From positions 434,001 through 498,000 of the forward strand of contig NZ_JBEWYP010000001.1 of assembly GCF_040566555.1 (NCBI RefSeq): DNA of 64,000 nucleotides, in the 5' to 3' direction. This document shows, one piece after another, positions 8,508-16,356 of the stretch; the stretch's first letter is position 1, and every line of letters begins with the position of its first letter. The position numbers and the translations under genes were made by a program. Source of the DNA: Sediminicola sp040566555. Lineage in GTDB: Bacteria; Bacteroidota; Bacteroidia; Flavobacteriales; Flavobacteriaceae. A model generated the notes under the pieces. It was not told where the DNA came from and made no database searches. It saw only the letters and a program-made list of their open reading frames with translations.

Positions 8508-8879
8508 ATGAAACAAATGATTCTTGTTTTTTTGGGTGGAGGATTAGGCAGCATGTTGCGCTTTCTGATCTCCAAAACCTACAACCAACAATATATCAAC
8601 TTCTATTTAGGCACTTTTTTAGCCAACAGCATTGGATGTCTCATTATAGGTATCTTACTGGGCCTTTCTGCCAAACATAATTATCTTTCACAAAACCAAA
8701 CCTTATTATTAGCTACCGGATTTTGTGGTGGCTTCACTACCTTTTCTTCTTTTGCATTTGAAAACTATTCATTTCTCAAGGCTGGTGAACTTTTCAACTT
8801 TTCCCTTTACACCCTTTCAAGTATTATTATTGGCGTTATAGCCGTGGCTATAGGCCTCTGGATCTCCAAATTGATCTAA
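8508..8879 (+). CDS. crcB: Fluoride ion channel CrcB/Fluc
   Basis: Dimeric membrane channel that lets fluoride leave the cell. The 123-residue protein has four hydrophobic segments and the family motifs GGGLGSMLRF (10-19) and GFCGGFTTFSSFAFEN, with the TTFSSF phenylalanine box that lines the pore. Length is typical. No fluoride riboswitch is evident upstream, because the preceding small gene is only 17 bases away. Confidence 0.94.
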   Translation: MKQMILVFLGGGLGSMLRFLISKTYNQQYINFYLGTFLANSIGCLIIGILLGLSAKHNYLSQNQTLLLATGFCGGFTTFSSFAFENYSFLKAGELFNFSLYTLSSIIIGVIAVAIGLWISKLI

Positions 8880-9047
8880 CTACAAGACTACATATACCAT
8901 TATAAGGATAAGCGAAATATATCATTTTGCCTTATTCTTTAAACAATTCGCATTTTCTTATCGAAAAAGGCACACTTATGTCAACTATTTTCGATTAGCA
9001 CTGATAAAAAGCGATTGAACATCAAAATTATCAACTTTAAAAACAGA

Positions 9048-9070
9048 TACCCATAATTTTATGGGGGTTA
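9048..9070 (+). promoter_or_regulatory. Distal operator-like site of the glnK promoter
   Basis: TACCC, 12 bases, then GGGTTA. Inside it lies a perfect 16-base palindrome, CCCATAATTTTATGGG (9050-9065). The TACCC begins 89 bases before the -7 box. A very similar TACCC-N12-GGGTAA lies 88 bases before the -7 box of the type II glutamine synthetase gene. Confidence 0.55.
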
Positions 9071-9102
9071 ATTTATTATATACATAAAAATATTGCATCT
9101 AT

Positions 9103-9118
9103 CCCCTATAATTAGGGG
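9103..9118 (+). promoter_or_regulatory. Proximal palindromic operator of the glnK promoter
   Basis: Perfect 16-base palindrome CCCCTATAATTAGGGG. Its first base is 34 bases before the -7 box, so it is centred near -40, a usual place for an activator site. Its centre is 53 bases from the centre of the distal palindrome, about five helical turns. Confidence 0.55.
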
Positions 9119-9136
9119 GTGTTAATTTTTTTAACA

Positions 9137-9144
9137 TACATTTG
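9137..9144 (+). promoter_or_regulatory. -7 box of the glnK-amtB promoter
   Basis: TACATTTG fits TAnnTTTG. No clear TTG at the -33 position is seen, which would suit a promoter that depends on an activator. It is 22 bases upstream of the glnK start codon. Confidence 0.6.
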
Positions 9145-9166
9145 ATCCATAATTAATAAATCAATT

Positions 9167-9505
9167 ATGAAAAAAGTAGAGGCAATTATTAGAAAGTCAA
9201 AATTTGACGAAGTTAAAAAGGCACTTCATCAAATTGAGGTGAACTTCTTCAGCTACTGGGATGTAACTGGAGTTGGAAATGAAAAGCAGGGTCATGTTTA
9301 TCGCGGAATTTCCTACAGTACATCAGATATCCAAAGAAGATACCTGGTTATTGTGGTTTCCGATGATTTCTTGGACAGAACCGTTAGCACCATTTTAGAG
9401 ACAGCCAGTACCGGAAATGTAGGCGATGGAAAAATATTTATTTCCGATGTCATCGATGCTTATCGCATTAGGACAAAAGAAAATGGACATTCAGGTATCA
9501 ACTAA
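9167..9505 (+). CDS. glnK: P-II family nitrogen regulatory protein
   Basis: Trimeric signal protein that senses 2-oxoglutarate, ATP/ADP and glutamine status and, in the GlnK branch, plugs the ammonium channel AmtB. The 112-residue protein carries the T-loop GHVYRGISY with Tyr50 at the site of uridylylation in E. coli, and the TGNVGDGKIFISDV nucleotide-binding B-loop near 82-95. The GlnK assignment rests on linkage: amtB starts 30 bases downstream. No GlnD uridylyltransferase gene is in the window, so use of Tyr50 is open. Confidence 0.95.
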   Translation: MKKVEAIIRKSKFDEVKKALHQIEVNFFSYWDVTGVGNEKQGHVYRGISYSTSDIQRRYLVIVVSDDFLDRTVSTILETASTGNVGDGKIFISDVIDAYRIRTKENGHSGIN

Positions 9506-9535
9506 CTCAAGTAAAACTTATTAAACATTACAAAA

Positions 9536-10780
9536 ATGGAAGCAGGATTATTTACAGCCAATAATGTTTGGATGATGATTTGTACAGGACTTGTATTCTT
9601 CATGCACCTTGGATTCTCCCTTTTGGAGATTGGACTCACCAGACAAAAAAACACGATCAACATATTATTTAAGAATGTATTTATTATATGTGTAGGACTC
9701 CTATTATACTATATAGGTGGATTTAACCTTATGTACCCGGGTGATTTTAACGGGTATGTTGGATTTGCAGGATTCGGATTGGATCCAGGAGAAGCGGGAA
9801 TGACCGTTGAATATGCCAGCGGAGGATATACATATTGGACAGATTTTCTATTTCAGGCCATGTTTGCCGCTACAGCAGCGACCATTGTTTCTGGAGCAGT
9901 AGCTGAACGAATCAAAATAGGTCCGTTTATGATTTTCACCCTTATATATGTCGGCCTAGTCTATCCAATTGTTGGGTCATGGCAATGGGGAGGTGGATTC
10001 CTATCTACCCTTGGAGGTGATGATGCAGGATTTCATGATTTCGCAGGATCTACTTTGGTACATTCTGTAGGTGGATGGGCAGCTATTATCGCTGTGTACC
10101 TTTTAGGGCCACGTATCGGTAAATTTGGAGAAGACGGAAAACCAAACGCTATTCCAGGACATAACATTCCTTTCGCAGCAGCGGGAGTATTGATTCTTTG
10201 GTTAGGATGGTTCGGATTTAACGGTGGTTCAGTACTTTCAGCCGATCCAGCAGGTACTTCACTGGTATTGGTTACCACAAGTTTAGCAGCCGCAGCAGGT
10301 GGCGTAGGAGCATTTATCTTTTCTACCATTCTTTACAAAAATTATGACCTTACCATGTTCTTAAATGGTATTCTAGGTGGATTGGTCGGAATTACTGCTG
10401 GTGCAGACTTAATGTCGCCATTGGAATCTATCATAATAGGTGGAATAGCAGGTGTAATTATTGTATTTGGAGTAGCGCTTATTGATAAAATTAAATTGGA
10501 CGATCCAGTAGGAGCTATTGCAGTTCACTTGATCTGTGGTATCTGGGGCACCTTGGCCGTAGGTATTTTTGGAGCAAAGGCCGGTGGAGATCAATTCCTT
10601 TATCAATTAGCCGGAGTTGGCGCAGCAGCGGTATTTTGTTCAATATCAGCCTTCATCATCCTTTACACACTTAAGAAAACGATAGGGATACGGGTTTCCA
10701 AGGAAGAAGAAATCGAAGGATTGGATCTTCACGAACACGGAATGGATGCCTATCCAGATTTTAGATTGAACCAACATTAA
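9536..10780 (+). CDS. amtB: Ammonium transporter Amt
   Basis: Inner-membrane ammonium channel of 414 residues with about eleven membrane helices. It starts MEAGLFTANNVWMM without an obvious cleaved signal, and has family motifs such as FFMHLGFSLLEIG, DFAGSTLVHSVGGWAA (containing a pore-lining His), GWFGFNGGS and VGAIAVHLICGIWGTLAVG (second pore His). The C-terminal cytoplasmic tail GLDLHEHGMDAYPDF is the typical GlnK-interacting end. It is co-transcribed with glnK and followed by a stem-loop. Confidence 0.97.
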   Translation: MEAGLFTANNVWMMICTGLVFFMHLGFSLLEIGLTRQKNTINILFKNVFIICVGLLLYYIGGFNLMYPGDFNGYVGFAGFGLDPGEAGMTVEYASGGYTYWTDFLFQAMFAATAATIVSGAVAERIKIGPFMIFTLIYVGLVYPIVGSWQWGGGFLSTLGGDDAGFHDFAGSTLVHSVGGWAAIIAVYLLGPRIGKFGEDGKPNAIPGHNIPFAAAGVLILWLGWFGFNGGSVLSADPAGTSLVLVTTSLAAAAGGVGAFIFSTILYKNYDLTMFLNGILGGLVGITAGADLMSPLESIIIGGIAGVIIVFGVALIDKIKLDDPVGAIAVHLICGIWGTLAVGIFGAKAGGDQFLYQLAGVGAAAVFCSISAFIILYTLKKTIGIRVSKEEEIEGLDLHEHGMDAYPDFRLNQH

Positions 10781-10800
10781 TCAGTATACAACAAATAAAA

Positions 10801-10826
10801 ACGGAGCGTTTTGCAGAACGCTCCGT
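10801..10826 (+). terminator. Stem-loop after amtB
   Basis: Perfect 10-bp stem ACGGAGCGTT / AACGCTCCGT with a 6-base loop. There is no T run directly after it, so it may be a weak terminator or an mRNA-stabilising hairpin that lets some transcription continue into the porin gene. Confidence 0.6.
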
Positions 10827-10906
10827 TACATAACCTTTTCACAATTAAACATCACGAACAATAATTCAACATTCCTTATAAATAAGGGCAATTAAACCAT
10901 TGAAAT

Positions 10907-11953
10907 ATGAAAACGATTATCCATACAAATTACGTGAAAAAAATAGTTTTTTTAGCTATAGCTTTATTAACAACTGGACTTTTTGCCCAGGAAGAAGAAG
11001 CAGAAACAACACCAAAATTTTCATTGAGCGGATCTGTAGATGCCTACTACCGCGCTAACCTTAATGCCCCTAATGATGAGGATGCAATTGCACCGGGATC
11101 GTCATTCGCAAACCTACCGGGATTTGCCTTGGGTATGGCAAATGTAATTGCCAGTTATGAAGGGGAAGATGTTGGTTTTGTTGCCGATCTTGTCTTTGGA
11201 CCTCGTGGTACCGATGCTATTTTTGCATCCCCAATGTATTCTGCCACAGGAAACATAGTTAACCAATTATATGTCTACTGGAATGTTAGTGACAATGTAA
11301 AATTGACCTTCGGTAACTTCAATACCTTTTTAGGGTACGAGGTTATTTCACCGGTAGCCAACTTTAACTACAGTACATCTTACCTATTCTCTTATGGTCC
11401 TTTCTCCCATACAGGTTTAAAGGCCGATTTTGATCTTGGTAACGAATGGTCTGCCATGGTTGCAGTATTGAACCCAACGGATCTAACTGAATTCAATCCG
11501 ACCGGAAACTACGCTTTTGGGGCACAATTGGGCTATAGCGGTCAATATTTAAACTTTATTACCGATGACGGAGCGTATGAAATCGACTTCACAGGAGGTT
11601 TTGATGTATCCGATGAGTTTTTCTTGGGAATAAATGCAGCATATTTTGACAATGACGGAGTAGGTTTTGCCGGCGCAGCTTTATATCCACAGTACGCCAC
11701 TTCCGATACATTCACCATTGGATTAAGAGGTGAATATTTCACTGAAACTGGCGACTTTGGAGCCATTGGAACAGGAGTTGAAGATTCCAGTGTATTCGCG
11801 GTTACCTTAACTGGAAGTGCTACTATCGGAAATTTAATAATTAAACCAGAATTGAGACTGGACAGTGCATCTGATGATGCTTTTATTGACAACGACCTTG
11901 CCCCAACAAAGAGTCTTTCCTCCTTTGTTTTGGCAGCCGTTTATTCTTTCTAA
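10907..11953 (+). CDS. Outer membrane beta-barrel porin
   Basis: Outer-membrane protein of 348 residues. It has a signal peptide (about 1-27, ending LFAQ after a hydrophobic core), an acidic linker EEEAETT, then alternating amphipathic strands ending in the terminal aromatic SFVLAAVYSF typical of barrels assembled by BamA. The sequence resembles the flavobacterial outer-membrane porin group (porin-2/OmpL-like). Its place directly after glnK-amtB suggests a role in passage of small nitrogen compounds across the outer membrane, but this is inference. A strong terminator follows. Confidence 0.8.
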   Translation: MKTIIHTNYVKKIVFLAIALLTTGLFAQEEEAETTPKFSLSGSVDAYYRANLNAPNDEDAIAPGSSFANLPGFALGMANVIASYEGEDVGFVADLVFGPRGTDAIFASPMYSATGNIVNQLYVYWNVSDNVKLTFGNFNTFLGYEVISPVANFNYSTSYLFSYGPFSHTGLKADFDLGNEWSAMVAVLNPTDLTEFNPTGNYAFGAQLGYSGQYLNFITDDGAYEIDFTGGFDVSDEFFLGINAAYFDNDGVGFAGAALYPQYATSDTFTIGLRGEYFTETGDFGAIGTGVEDSSVFAVTLTGSATIGNLIIKPELRLDSASDDAFIDNDLAPTKSLSSFVLAAVYSF

Positions 11954-11989
11954 ATTATAAGTAGCTAAGTTTATATTTTTCAAAAAAGT

Positions 11990-12018
11990 CCTAGCAGTAA
12001 TTGCTAGGGCTTTTTTTT
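11990..12018. terminator. Bidirectional terminator between porin and DUF1684 gene
   Basis: CCTAGCA / TGCTAGG stem with a 5-base loop, A-run upstream and T-run downstream, placed between two converging genes. Confidence 0.88.
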
Positions 12019-12664
12019 ATTTATCACCGGGCGCAAATGCCTTTACCCCTGCCATAACCTTCAAAGACATGGAATTAACTGTAGGGACAATTGGACAGGA
12101 ATATTTCTTATTGTAGACGCAATAAGGATTATAGGCCCTATTAAAATCTATGATCAAGCTATCTCCCTCAGGAATACTTAAGTCGATATAACGTCCCCCA
12201 GTATAGGTTTCTTCTCCGTTGGTCTCATCCAAAAAAGGAAGAAACAAATAGTCCTTATATTTCTCCTCCAACATCAGTTCCTGGTTCTGATAGACTTCCA
12301 ATTGATACTGTTCGCCCTTTAATGAAAAATATGCCACTCCATAAGTAACTTCCTTAGATTTCCTATCCGTTGTTGTGGGCATCATAAAAGGTACTGCTTC
12401 AGGGGTCCGTACAAATTTTGCCACCACCCTGAAGGTTGTATCGGGTTGAAAAAAAGACAGTCCTTCAAAATCCATGCGATACCGGTCGGGCAAAGGGGAA
12501 GACTCAGGGTCTTTGAATTCTTGATTCATTTTTTTCTGAAATTCCAGAATTTCCATAAGGGCAGAAGACCCATTGACTGGGATATCAACCTTGGTTTCAG
12601 CATGATATTTCTTTTCTTTACATCCTAGGGCAAGCAAAAGCAGTATCAAATATAAATATCTCAT
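12017..12664 (-). CDS. DUF1684 lipoprotein
   Basis: Predicted periplasmic or surface lipoprotein of 215 residues. The N-terminus is a signal with lipobox LALGC (Cys15). The body carries DUF1684 hallmarks: GGRYIDLSIPEG, IDFNRAYNPYCVYN and YSCPIVPTVNSMSLKVMAGVKAF at the C-terminal end, where the family normally has SCPLPPxxNxL followed by I-x-AGEKxF. The biochemical function of the family is unknown. It is transcribed alone and converges on the porin gene. Confidence 0.85.
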   Translation of the reverse strand: MRYLYLILLLLALGCKEKKYHAETKVDIPVNGSSALMEILEFQKKMNQEFKDPESSPLPDRYRMDFEGLSFFQPDTTFRVVAKFVRTPEAVPFMMPTTTDRKSKEVTYGVAYFSLKGEQYQLEVYQNQELMLEEKYKDYLFLPFLDETNGEETYTGGRYIDLSIPEGDSLIIDFNRAYNPYCVYNKKYSCPIVPTVNSMSLKVMAGVKAFAPGDK

Positions 12665-13010
12665 TTCTATAGTTTCAAGTCGTTCGAATTGTAAAAATAC
12701 AACATACCATATTTTTATCGAGGGTTGTTGTCCAATAGAATTAAATGGATTGTAAATCGCAATAATAGTATTCTGTCAAAATATTAAAGCTATTCAACCC
12801 TTTAAGTTTTTTAAAGAACAGCTATTTTAAAGAATTAGGGTTGATTGTCATTTAACTTGACTGTTTATTTATGCTGATTATACGATCATTTAGAATTTCA
12901 CTTGAGCTACATGGATATATTTAAGGTCCGTTACAGCACAATTGTGAGCCGTGATAGCGACATTTTATTAATTTTACTTTTGAAAAAATACACCAACAAA
13001 TACCAAAAAA
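12665..13010. other. Gene-free stretch with promoter for the DJ-1-like gene
   Basis: About 346 AT-rich bases. The only signal seen is TACTTTTG at 12975-12982, a TAnnTTTG -7 box 28 bases before the next start codon. No ORF, hairpin of note or repeat was found. Confidence 0.5.
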
Positions 13011-13751
13011 ATGGGTAGAACCTTTATAATTTTCACGGTTTTTATAAGCATCCTATTTGCTGGATGTGGTCAAAAAGAAGCAACAAAAAATATTCCTGAG
13101 GCTAAAAAACATGTGCCCAATATTGCACCCAACAGGTATAATGTGGCCTTTTTAATCATGGATGGCACCTTTAACACAGAGTTCACCGCTCCTTATGATA
13201 TTTTTCAACACACCCAGTTTAGGGAAGGCATCAAAGCGATGAATGTATTTACGGTTGCCAATACCCTAAAACCAATTACCACTTTTGAAGGCCTGCGCAT
13301 TTTGCCCGATTACGATTATACCACTGACGTTTTGCCACAAATTGACATATTGGTAGTTCCCAGTGCAGAACACCATTTGGACAGCGATCTACAGGATACT
13401 ACCATGATCAATTTTATAAAAATGGTTGACCAAAAGGCCCAATTCATGACTTCCCATTGCGATGGTGCTTTTGTTTTGGCCAAAGCAGGGATATTGGACA
13501 ATGTCACCTCCACCACTTTTCCGAGCGATATTGAAACTTACCGAAATAAATTCCCAAACCTAAAGGTACAGGATAGCGTTCTGTTTGTTCACGACGGAAA
13601 ATATATCACCTCAGCAGGAGGAGCTAAAAGTTTTGAAGCTGCGCTCTATTTATGTGAACTATTATACGGCAAGGACATTGCACAATCCTTGGCCAAAGGA
13701 CTTGTTATTGATTGGGATCTCGATAAATTACCACACCTTATTGTTCCTTAA
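13011..13751 (+). CDS. DJ-1/PfpI family lipoprotein
   Basis: Class I glutamine amidotransferase-like protein of 246 residues with a lipoprotein signal (lipobox LFAGC, Cys19), so it is predicted to be anchored outside the cytoplasm. This is unusual for DJ-1/PfpI proteins, which are mostly cytoplasmic or fused to AraC domains. Core features are the nucleophile elbow SHCDGAFVLAKAG with Cys150, and an early acidic residue in DGTFNTEFTAPYDIFQ, the pattern of the AraC-type DJ-1 subgroup. Its 3' end overlaps the convergent hydrolase-fold gene by 14 bases. Substrate unknown; glyoxalase, protease or sensing roles are possible. Confidence 0.85.
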   Translation: MGRTFIIFTVFISILFAGCGQKEATKNIPEAKKHVPNIAPNRYNVAFLIMDGTFNTEFTAPYDIFQHTQFREGIKAMNVFTVANTLKPITTFEGLRILPDYDYTTDVLPQIDILVVPSAEHHLDSDLQDTTMINFIKMVDQKAQFMTSHCDGAFVLAKAGILDNVTSTTFPSDIETYRNKFPNLKVQDSVLFVHDGKYITSAGGAKSFEAALYLCELLYGKDIAQSLAKGLVIDWDLDKLPHLIVP

Positions 13752-15150
13752 TCCCATAACGGGCATCATCGAGATATTTGGTTACCAGTTCATTAAATTC
13801 TGGCGTTATTCTTAGCAAGGCAGTATGCTCCAAATTATATAAGGTTTCTTTATCCGTAAATCCATTTTTAAGCAATTCCTCCATATAAAAAAGGGCGGTT
13901 CCATAATCCTCTATCTTAGAGCTTAGGGAGATTATTTCCAAATATGAGTCATATCCCTTTGGGTCGGTAATAGTTTTTAACATGAAGACGAAAAGCAAAG
14001 CATCCTCATCTACCACCTTTTCTTTTTTCAACATATTTTCGGTATCGTCAACCAAGGCATTCACATAACCATATAGTCGTTTTCCCATTTGGCGTTCTGC
14101 TACATTTTGGCTCTTTTCATATTTCTTAAGATCCTCCATCTGAAAGTTCCACCACCCCAAATTATTGAAATTATAGGTAAGTACGTCTTCTTCCAGATAA
14201 TAGGCATAATCTTCTTTGATCAACGATTCCTTAAAAAATACATTGTTCTCGTTTCGTCTTTGGGTTCTAAATAGCTTGTCCTTTTTCAGGGTCTTCAATT
14301 TTTCCTTTAGCTCATCCACTTTTAAGTGAACCCGATAAACCGATTGTGTTTCCTGGATCAATTTTTCGGCTTCCAATAATTTTTTAGAGGCTATCAAACT
14401 ATCAATTTCAGCGAGGTTAGCCTCATAACTCTGATTCAAAAATGTTTCGTTCAGGGGAATACTACCTTTTGCCATAGATGACAATGTGAATATTTGCATG
14501 GCCTTTTGTAACTGATGTTGCTCTTGCATTTTATTTCCATTATTCATCAAAAGCAGCTGATTTGGAAATTTTAAACCATTCAGCACTAACTCATCGGCCA
14601 ACATAATAGGATAATTGTAATCCTCTTTGCTTACTATCCCGATATAATGAAACATGTTTTTTGTACTTAAAACCTCTACGTTGCCCAGAGATCCGCCAAA
14701 AGACACCACCCCATCAATATTTGGAACAAACACAGGTACAATACTGGCAAGTCTCCCGCCATTGGCAATGCCCCCGGTATAGATTCTTTTAGGGTGTATT
14801 GAAAACAGCTGGAATGTTTTATTGAACATCCTGTTCGATATCAAAATGTTTTGGGAAATTGGGAGTGAATCATGAATACTATTTGAAGCAGCTAAAATAT
14901 ATCCTTCCTTCTCTGCAGCATCTTGAAAGAACCGCACCAATTGCCTTCCCCTACCCAACTCATCAAAAAGAAAGATCACCGGCCAATTTTTTGATATTTC
15001 AAAGTTCTTAGGGAGATATAATGCGAAAGATTCCTGGATAGAATCATTGATGATTACCGAATCTGTGACTACCCCTTTTTTAAATGTCAATTCCTGAGCA
15101 GTTAAAAGTATGGTACTACCAAAAAACAAAAGGAAAATTATTTTTTTCAT
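13738..15150 (-). CDS. Secreted alpha/beta-hydrolase-like protein lacking the nucleophile serine, with helical C-terminal region
   Basis: 470 residues with a cleavable signal (1-19, TAQ). Residues 40-240 look like an esterase/PHB-depolymerase-type alpha/beta hydrolase: LYLPKNFEISKNWPVIFLFD as strand plus oxyanion region, then IYTGGIANGGRLA at the nucleophile elbow. The elbow G-x-S-x-G reads G127-I-A129-N-G131, so the serine is replaced by alanine (codon GCC). The protein may therefore bind rather than hydrolyse. The second half (about 260-470) is helical with repeat-like segments reminiscent of TPR structure. No named family is certain. It overlaps the convergent DJ-1 gene by 14 bases. Confidence 0.75.
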   Translation of the reverse strand: MKKIIFLLFFGSTILLTAQELTFKKGVVTDSVIINDSIQESFALYLPKNFEISKNWPVIFLFDELGRGRQLVRFFQDAAEKEGYILAASNSIHDSLPISQNILISNRMFNKTFQLFSIHPKRIYTGGIANGGRLASIVPVFVPNIDGVVSFGGSLGNVEVLSTKNMFHYIGIVSKEDYNYPIMLADELVLNGLKFPNQLLLMNNGNKMQEQHQLQKAMQIFTLSSMAKGSIPLNETFLNQSYEANLAEIDSLIASKKLLEAEKLIQETQSVYRVHLKVDELKEKLKTLKKDKLFRTQRRNENNVFFKESLIKEDYAYYLEEDVLTYNFNNLGWWNFQMEDLKKYEKSQNVAERQMGKRLYGYVNALVDDTENMLKKEKVVDEDALLFVFMLKTITDPKGYDSYLEIISLSSKIEDYGTALFYMEELLKNGFTDKETLYNLEHTALLRITPEFNELVTKYLDDARYGIKEQ

Positions 15151-15280
15151 AAAACAGAATGCATCAAAAATCTAGCCAAATTAATCATTACATAAAGTTA
15201 ATCAATTCCATATTGCCTATAGAATATAATAGGTAATTTTAATGGGGTCTAAACCAATATATAACTATAGTTTAGGCTAA

Positions 15281-15766
15281 CTAATTGATTTTTCTCTTTT
15301 TTATAGGGGCATCAGAAACTACATCGGAAAGGATAATATGGGTCCTCGTCTCACCGTACTGGATCAATTTATCTATAAAATGTTCCAAATGAAATTGATC
15401 CTTTAACACCACCTCCATAATTATATTTTCATTTCCCGTTATCCTATAGCAGTTCAGAACCTCCTCAAAGGTGCCTACAGTATCCAGAAAAGGTTTCAAT
15501 TTGCCCATAAAAGCACGGAGGGTGATTATGGCCCGGAGTTGATATCCCGTCTGCGTATGCGATACAACTGCCTTATAACCTTCCAATATGCCCATGTCCT
15601 CCATTTTCTTGACACGTTCCGCCACTGCAGGCGGGGTAAGCCCCACTTTACGACCAATATTGGCAAAGGATTCCCTCGCATTATCCTGAAGATATTTTAG
15701 GATTCCCCAATTTAAATCATCAATCTTTATATTCAAATCTTTTTGCTTTAAATAATTTATTTTCAA
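15281..15766 (-). CDS. Lrp/AsnC family transcriptional regulator
   Basis: Feast/famine DNA-binding protein of 161 residues. The winged helix-turn-helix spans about 16-68 (LNWGILKYLQDNARESFANIGRKVGLTPPAVAERVKKMEDMGIL) and the effector-binding RAM domain about 80-150. A basic tail KKRKIN closes the protein. The first 14 residues before DDLNW may be an extension if a downstream start is used, but no better start codon exists. It is divergent from the 145-residue gene at 15857. The ligand is probably an amino acid; target genes are unknown. Confidence 0.93.
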   Translation of the reverse strand: MKINYLKQKDLNIKIDDLNWGILKYLQDNARESFANIGRKVGLTPPAVAERVKKMEDMGILEGYKAVVSHTQTGYQLRAIITLRAFMGKLKPFLDTVGTFEEVLNCYRITGNENIIMEVVLKDQFHLEHFIDKLIQYGETRTHIILSDVVSDAPIKKRKIN

Positions 15767-15856
15767 TAGCTAAATTACAATATTGCTTTTAAATCCAAAG
15801 ATATTATTACTGAATACTACGTAATTTTATAATATAATTATTGGTGAAACTAAAAA

Positions 15857-16294
15857 ATGTCCTATAAAAATTTACGTACGGTGCCTGTATATCGAAAGGC
15901 TTTGGAACTCTGCACAATGAGCAGGGAGATAGCTGCGTATGTTTCATACAATAAAGATCTCTTGTTATTATATCAATCCAATAGCTTACGAGACATCATT
16001 GCCGATTCATTAATTACTGATTCTATACTTATTCCACAGAAAATTGCTCAGGCAGAATGCACGGAATCTTACGATGTACGCTTAAAGAGTGTAGCGCTAA
16101 TTAATATAATGATACGGAACATCCTTTCCTATTGTAATGGACTGGAAAAAGACGGAGTAAAAGAAAAAGAATATATCAACTTACTGAGAAGGGAAATAAA
16201 ACTTTTTAGAAGGCTATACAAAAAATGGAAGAAATCCCTTAAAGGGGATAATGGCGACGCCAATTGGGGTTTGAACGAATCCTTTGGATTTTAG
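15857..16294 (+). CDS. Hypothetical helical protein, possibly four-helix bundle
   Basis: A 145-residue soluble protein, mostly helical, with no signal peptide. The opening LRTVPVYRKALELCTMSREIAAYV and the later RREIKLFRRLYKKWKKSL recall four-helix-bundle proteins of the 23S rRNA intervening-sequence type, but the match is weak and should not be taken as function. The C-terminal tail GDNGDANWGLNESFGF is acidic and probably disordered. It stands between an Lrp regulator and a strong terminator, as a single-gene unit. Confidence 0.7.
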   Translation: MSYKNLRTVPVYRKALELCTMSREIAAYVSYNKDLLLLYQSNSLRDIIADSLITDSILIPQKIAQAECTESYDVRLKSVALINIMIRNILSYCNGLEKDGVKEKEYINLLRREIKLFRRLYKKWKKSLKGDNGDANWGLNESFGF

Positions 16295-16327
16295 ATAACT
16301 TCCATTATAATTCCATCAAAAATAAAA

Positions 16328-16353
16328 GCCTCGATTTTCATCGAGGCTTTTTA
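16328..16353. terminator. Terminator between the hypothetical gene and icmF
   Basis: GCCTCGAT / ATCGAGGC stem with TTTC loop, A-rich before and T-rich after, between two converging genes. Confidence 0.9.
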
Positions 16354-16356
16354 CTT

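Noticed and set aside
9048..9118. glnK upstream palindromes as transcription terminators of crcB
   Set aside because: No T-run follows them, they are A/T-centred with short GC arms, and their distances to the -7 box are repeated at another nitrogen gene.
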